A DNA stretch of 64,000 nt from Streptomyces naganishii JCM 4654 (GTDB taxonomy: Bacteria > Actinomycetota > Actinomycetes > Streptomycetales > Streptomycetaceae). The notes under the pieces were generated by a model that was given only the letters and a program-made list of their open reading frames with translations, was not told the DNA's origin and made no database searches. The first letter of the stretch is position 1; every line of letters begins with the position of its first letter. The position numbers and the translations under genes are program-made. The stretch is from assembly GCF_014650575.1 (NCBI RefSeq), contig NZ_BMVF01000004.1:186001-250000 (forward strand). The letters run 5' to 3'. Shown piece by piece: positions 60,176 to 64,000 of the stretch.

Positions 60176-60249
60176 TCGCGCCTCCCAGCCGCATCGCCCC
60201 CAGTGCCACGATTCTGGCACTGTTCGCCCCGAATGCCCTGAACGCCGAA

Positions 60250-60294
60250 GGTGCGGCCCGGGACCTGCTCGCAGTCCAGGTCCCGGGCCGCACC
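60250..60294 (-). terminator. Strong terminator after the collagenase gene
   Basis: Perfect 18-bp inverted repeat (GGTGCGGCCCGGGACCTG / CAGGTCCCGGGCCGCACC) with a 9-nt loop, starting 16 bp past the collagenase stop. It also lies about 75 bp upstream of the coiled-coil gene, so it isolates the two units. Confidence 0.82.
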
Positions 60295-60309
60295 GGCATG
60301 CTCCGCCGG

Positions 60310-62913
60310 TCAGTACTGGGTGGAGACGGTCACCCCGGAGAAGCTCTGCGCTCCGTAGAGGGTGATGTAGTTGTAGCCGGCCGGGGGGTTGGTGAGGGTC
60401 AGGGTGTGGCTGTTGCCCGCACCGGTCGCGCGGCTGGTGTAGCTGGTGCTGGTGGCCCAGCCGCTGCCGCTGTAGTACAGGTCGGCGTCACCGCTGCCGC
60501 CGGACGTGGTGATCTTGAGCTGGCCCACGCCGGACGGCAGGTAGATGTAGAGGTAGTCGTTGCCGCCGGCGGCGGCGGAGCGGTTGCTGCGCTTGCAGTT
60601 CTGGTCGAGCATCCGCGTGTCGGCGCCGGTGCACTCGGTGCCGGTGCCGCCGCCGGAGCCCACCGTGACCGTCTTGGTGACCGTGCCGATCGCGCCCTTG
60701 TCGTCCTTGACGGTGAGCTTGACGCTGTAGGCGCCCGCCGCGCTGTACGTCTTGCTGGGGTTGGCGGCGGTGGAGGTGGTGCCGTCACCGAAGTCCCAGG
60801 ACCGGGAGGCGATGGTGCCGTCGGAGTCCGTGGACTGGTCGGTGAAGGTGGCGGTCAGGTTGCTGACGGTGGCGCTGAACGCGGCGGTGGGGGCGTTGTT
60901 GCCGGGCGGGTTGGTGCTCCCGCCGCAACTGCCGGCCGCGCAGCCCGCCAGCCAGGTGTACCAGTCGCTGTCGTAGCGGCTGCCGATGGTGCCGGTGAGG
61001 TAGGAACGGGCGGCGTTCCAGTTGCCGGAGCGGTAGTAGCCGAGGACGGTGTTCATGTCGGAGGGGTGGTTCTCCAGCATGTACCGGACGGCGAGGTAGC
61101 CCCAGCGGTAGATGCGCGTGGTGTCGTTGCTGTAGGTGGTGTCGAACAGGGTGCTCAGGGCGTACGTGCCGCGTCCGGCCTCGGTCATCGCCTCGTTGTA
61201 GGTGACGCCCCGGTAGGAGTAGGAGACGTACTCGGCGAAGCCCTCGATCCACCACACGGTCGGGGTAGTGATGCCGGCGTTGAAGTCGCCGTACATGTCG
61301 AAGCGGCCGTCGAGGTAGTGCGTGTACTCGTGGTTGAGGTTCCAGATCTGGAAGTCCGGGCGCAGCCACTCGGCCTCGTAGGCGATGAAGCGGGGCTGGT
61401 TGCCGGCGGCGGCCGGGTCGCCCTCGAGGTACATGCCGCCGTTGTTGGTGTCGATGCCGTACATGGCGCCGGCGTAGGTCTGGTAGTCGGTGCTGGAGTC
61501 GAAGACGACGACTTCGATGGTGGTGTTGTTGTCGTTCGCGACGGGGCCGTTGTCGTGGACGACGCTGTGGAAGTACGCGTCCTGGTTGCGCAGGCTGGCA
61601 CAGGTGGACGACAGCTCGCCCGAGGTCATCTGCTGCGCCTTGATGGTGATGCTGGAGCTGCACGGGTAGGTCACCGTGAGCACCGAACTGGTCAGCTGCT
61701 GCTGGAGGTTGCAGGTGCCGTAGTAGGAGCAGTTGCTCTTGTCGTAGGAGTCGGTCATCTCGGCCACACCGACCCACAGCGGGGCGGTGTTGCCCTTGAT
61801 GGAGCTGGAGTTGAGCAGGCCGGCGGCCAGCGGACGGACCTTGCCCAACATGGCTGAGTGCTGCAGGAACCGGCCCAGTTCACGCCCGGCGTTGGACGTC
61901 AGGTAGGACTGGTCCGTGCCCAGCAGGGAGGTGTGGGTGGCGGCGAAGCCGTAGAGCGCGTCGATCAGGCTGGGGTCCGACTGGACGGCCGTGACGAACT
62001 CGGGCACCTGGTGGCCGCGGAACGTCACCGTGTAGACGTTGTTGACCGCGCTGAGCATCCACCAGGACGTGTTCCAGGAGGAGTTGTAGTCCGCCAGCAG
62101 CCGCTTGACGACGTAGATGTAGCGGGCGTTCTCCTCGGAGCTGTCGATGAGGGTGACCGCCTCGGCCAGCGTCTCGCCGTTGGCGTCGGTGACGTCACGG
62201 GAGTGGGCGCTGGCGAAGAACGCGTCGAGACCGGCACGGATGGCCGTCTTCAGGCCGGAGCCGTAGGCGCCCACCGTGCTCGCGTTGTAGTACTGGACGT
62301 AGTAGCCGGCGCGCAGATAGAGCACCAGCTGCGGCATGCCCGTGGTGGAGTTGCCCGGGTAGGACGCCGAGCCGTCGCGCAGGGCGTAGGCGACGGAGGT
62401 CATCTGGGACTCGCGGAAGGCGTTGTAGGCGTCGCTTCCGGTGAGGTTGAACAGCGTGTTGACGCAGTCGGTCGTGGACGACTTGATCTGCTGCACCAGG
62501 GCGCTGCCGGTACGGCTGGTGAAGTCCGCGACGTTGCAGGCGGCGACCGCGGCCGCCTTCTTGCCGGAGCGCGCCTGGTCGCGTCCGGCCGAGTCCATCG
62601 ACTTGGAGGGCCGCGGCGGGAGCGTCTCCGGGCGGCCGTAGGGCTGCTTGAGCGAGTTCTTGCTCGCCGCCAGCGGCGGTATCTGTGACGCCTTCAGGCG
62701 CCCCTTGCCGACGTGGTCGGTGTCGGTGGCGGCGGTCTGCGCCATGGGCGCGGGGTCGTGCTGCTTCTGGGCGCCGGCCGCCGAGTGCGCGGTGTGCGCC
62801 GGGGCGCCGGTCCACGCGGCGGCCGGCTGGGCGAGCATCCCCGCACCCATGGCCCACGCCAGGGTCAGGGGGAGCACCGCGCCCAGACTTCGCCGGACGA
62901 GTGTGGTTCTCAC
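60310..62913 (-). CDS. Secreted M9 family collagenase with PKD and PPC domains
   Basis: An 867-residue exported metalloprotease. A signal peptide (to about residue 35) and a basic pro-region precede the M9 N-terminal activator domain (about 145-430). The catalytic zinc site is LNHEYTHYLDGRFD (HExxH from His528) with the downstream Glu in WWIEGFAEYVSYSY. A PKD domain (about 665-755; SWDFGDGTTSTAANPSKTY) and a C-terminal PPC/collagen-binding-like domain (about 775-867) follow. It would digest collagen outside the cell into hydroxyproline-rich peptides. The GTG at 62913 follows GGGAGG. Possible regulator sites lie about 160 bp upstream. Confidence 0.92.
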   Translation of the reverse strand: MRTTLVRRSLGAVLPLTLAWAMGAGMLAQPAAAWTGAPAHTAHSAAGAQKQHDPAPMAQTAATDTDHVGKGRLKASQIPPLAASKNSLKQPYGRPETLPPRPSKSMDSAGRDQARSGKKAAAVAACNVADFTSRTGSALVQQIKSSTTDCVNTLFNLTGSDAYNAFRESQMTSVAYALRDGSASYPGNSTTGMPQLVLYLRAGYYVQYYNASTVGAYGSGLKTAIRAGLDAFFASAHSRDVTDANGETLAEAVTLIDSSEENARYIYVVKRLLADYNSSWNTSWWMLSAVNNVYTVTFRGHQVPEFVTAVQSDPSLIDALYGFAATHTSLLGTDQSYLTSNAGRELGRFLQHSAMLGKVRPLAAGLLNSSSIKGNTAPLWVGVAEMTDSYDKSNCSYYGTCNLQQQLTSSVLTVTYPCSSSITIKAQQMTSGELSSTCASLRNQDAYFHSVVHDNGPVANDNNTTIEVVVFDSSTDYQTYAGAMYGIDTNNGGMYLEGDPAAAGNQPRFIAYEAEWLRPDFQIWNLNHEYTHYLDGRFDMYGDFNAGITTPTVWWIEGFAEYVSYSYRGVTYNEAMTEAGRGTYALSTLFDTTYSNDTTRIYRWGYLAVRYMLENHPSDMNTVLGYYRSGNWNAARSYLTGTIGSRYDSDWYTWLAGCAAGSCGGSTNPPGNNAPTAAFSATVSNLTATFTDQSTDSDGTIASRSWDFGDGTTSTAANPSKTYSAAGAYSVKLTVKDDKGAIGTVTKTVTVGSGGGTGTECTGADTRMLDQNCKRSNRSAAAGGNDYLYIYLPSGVGQLKITTSGGSGDADLYYSGSGWATSTSYTSRATGAGNSHTLTLTNPPAGYNYITLYGAQSFSGVTVSTQY

Positions 62914-63068
62914 TTACGCCTCCCATGAGGGGTTGGGCCACGCCGTACGTGGCCGATGGGATCCGCTGATGTGCAGGTCGTGCGTCTGGGGAGAAGGGCC
63001 GCGCTCTCGCTGGGGAGCGGTTCCGCCCTGCCTGCGCTTCGCGATCAGACTTGGCATGGCCACGACCT

Positions 63069-63100
63069 GTGCCATGTACCATTGCACAGGTGACATGGTT
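63069..63100. promoter_or_regulatory. Candidate hydroxyproline-regulon operator upstream of the collagenase
   Basis: TGCCATGTACCATTGCA (63070-63086) is a 17-bp inverted repeat with one full TGCAATG arm, and it overlaps CCATTGCACAGGTGACATGG (63080-63099), which contains the GTGACAT element of operators 1 and 2. The spacing differs from the 19-bp sites at the left of the window, so this is a weaker match. It lies 157-188 bp before the collagenase start. Confidence 0.4.
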
Positions 63101-63362
63101 CCGGAAGCCGTCCGTGCCAATTCGAGGCCGCGAGTTGCCGCGGGGGGGCCGCCGGGGCGGCGAAGGGCCTGATCGGAACGGCCTTGCGGGACAAGAGAGT
63201 TGGTGGGGACCGGGCCACCGGGACGTGCGGGCGGGCGTCGGCGTCACACGGAGGCGGAACGGGTTCGACCCGCCGACCGCCGAAACTACCGGCCGGCCGC
63301 CAGAGCTATCGACCGCCGCGACTGTCAGCCGCCGGAACTACCGGCTGTCGGAACCACCGGTC

Positions 63363-63574
63363 GCCGGACCACCGACCGCTGGAACCACCGGCCGCCGCGG
63401 CTGTCAGCCGCCGGAACTGCCGGTCGCCGAGCCGCCGCTCACCAGACCTACCGGCTGCCGGAACGGCCGGCCGCCGGACCACCGACCGCTGGAACCACCG
63501 GCCGCCGCGGCCGTCAGCCGCCGGAACTGCCGGTCGCCGAGCCGCCGCTCACCAGACCTACCGGCTGCCGGAAC
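63363..63574. repeat. Direct repeat of about 102 bp with 110-bp period, inside a longer CCGGAAC-rich repeat tract
   Basis: The segment beginning GCCGGACCACCGACCGCTGG at 63363 recurs at 63473, 110 bp later, and the two copies match over about 102 bp with essentially one difference (ctgtcag / ccgtcag). The wider region 63280-63600 consists of iterated short units such as CCGGAACTACCGGC and GGAACCACCGG. It fills the gap between the GntR-type gene and the collagenase; I see no protein in it. Confidence 0.85.
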
Positions 63575-63589
63575 CACCGGTCGCCGGAC

Positions 63590-64000
63590 CTACCGGTCGC
63601 CGAGGCGGAGCGCGGGCTCGGCGGCCTTCGCGTCGGCCCGGCCGTCAGCCCACAGGGTGCGCACGTGCGCGAGGTGGCTGCGCATGCACTTCTCCGCCTC
63701 ACGCGCCTTGCCGGCGACGATCAGGTCGAGCAGCTCGATGTGCTCCTGCGCGGAGGCGACCAGCCGCCCGGACTCGTCGAGGTTGGCCAGCCCGTACAGA
63801 CGGGACCGCTTGCGCAGGTCGGCCACCACCTCGACGAGGTGCTGGTTCCCGGCGAGCGACAGCAGTTCGAGGTGGAATTGGTGATCGGCTTCCAGGTACG
63901 CCAGTACGTCGTGCCGCTCGGCCGCCGTCACGATCTGCCGCGCCAGCGGACGCAGCGCCTCGAGCTGCTCCGGACGTGCCGACCTCGCGACCCGCCCCAC
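63590..64000 (-). CDS. FadR-subfamily GntR regulator, C-terminal ligand domain (5' part outside window)
   Basis: The last 136 codons of a GntR/FadR-type regulator are present; the gene runs off the right edge. The FCD domain is clear: ADHQFHLELLSLAGNQHLVEVVADLRKRSRLYGL holds the Asp and first His of the metal/ligand site, with later histidines in SAQEHIELLDLIVAG and MRSHLAHVRTLW. The DNA-binding wing is not visible. Adjacent to the collagenase and facing palindromes with a GT-N3-AC core, it is the best candidate in the window for the hydroxyproline-regulon regulator. Other FadR-type regulators outside the window cannot be excluded. Confidence 0.82.
   Translation of the reverse strand: MGRVARSARPEQLEALRPLARQIVTAAERHDVLAYLEADHQFHLELLSLAGNQHLVEVVADLRKRSRLYGLANLDESGRLVASAQEHIELLDLIVAGKAREAEKCMRSHLAHVRTLWADGRADAKAAEPALRLGDR

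Noticed and set aside
63363..63574. CRISPR-like array
   Set aside because: The repeats are contiguous and nested without unique spacers of regular length, and no cas genes are present.

Overview
The window looks like a Streptomyces chromosome segment. It is very GC-rich with strong third-position GC, many genes start with GTG or TTG, several genes appear leaderless with a TAGGGT/TAGGCT-type -10 box 6-8 nt before the start, and the gene content (SpoIIE-type phosphatases, DUF4097, DUF2249, COG4705, FxsC/FxsT, DUF6215) is typical of the genus. I see no tRNA, rRNA, CRISPR array, transposase or prophage.

Left part (1-9.8 kb): a trans-4-hydroxy-L-proline use cluster. A Liv-type ABC importer (livM partial, livH, livK) is followed by a five-gene catabolic operon (three-subunit D-hydroxyproline dehydrogenase, DapA-type deaminase, 4-hydroxyproline epimerase) and a divergent aldehyde dehydrogenase that would finish the route to 2-oxoglutarate. 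Its intergenic regions carry copies of a palindrome of the form TGCAATGT-N3-ACATTGCA. The right end (60-64 kb) holds a secreted M9 collagenase with a related but weaker site in its upstream region, next to a FadR-type GntR regulator. I infer one collagen/hydroxyproline regulon spanning both ends.

Middle (9.8-43.7 kb): accessory and metabolic genes. These include a GAF-SpoIIE phosphatase, an APC permease fused to an OB-fold-like tail, a secreted PHB-depolymerase-like esterase, a zinc alcohol dehydrogenase, a very large secreted GH35 beta-galactosidase, a GH15 enzyme, a secreted GH5 enzyme with three C-terminal repeats, a DUF4097/hydrolase operon with a divergent MarR-like regulator, a BlaI/M56 pair divergent from a glycosyltransferase/deacetylase pair, and a TioE-like regulator divergent from an erythromycin-esterase-like protein. 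Gene decay is frequent: remnants of a nirK/paaD-like cassette, an MmyB-type regulator, a LysR/LysE pair whose shared promoter was deleted, a histidine kinase, TetR genes, and a frameshifted coiled-coil gene.

43.9-52.3 kb: the most unusual locus. Two paralogous KGGTGR-type ATPase/TIR-like proteins flank a stand-alone TIR protein and FxsC. One paralogue is FxsT, a 1283-residue ATPase/TIR-like/NB-ARC/TPR protein; the other has a C-terminal frameshift. FxsC and FxsT normally belong to the FxSxx-COOH peptide system, but no FxsA precursor or FxsB radical-SAM enzyme is visible here. This suggests an orphan, NLR-like signalling or defence variant. A methyltransferase gene converges on it across five exact-length 22-bp tandem repeats. 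The 53-60 kb stretch holds a GAF-SpoIIE-HATPase regulator, a thioesterase, a monooxygenase-like flavoprotein, an ECHDC3-like crotonase and a DUF574-type methyltransferase.
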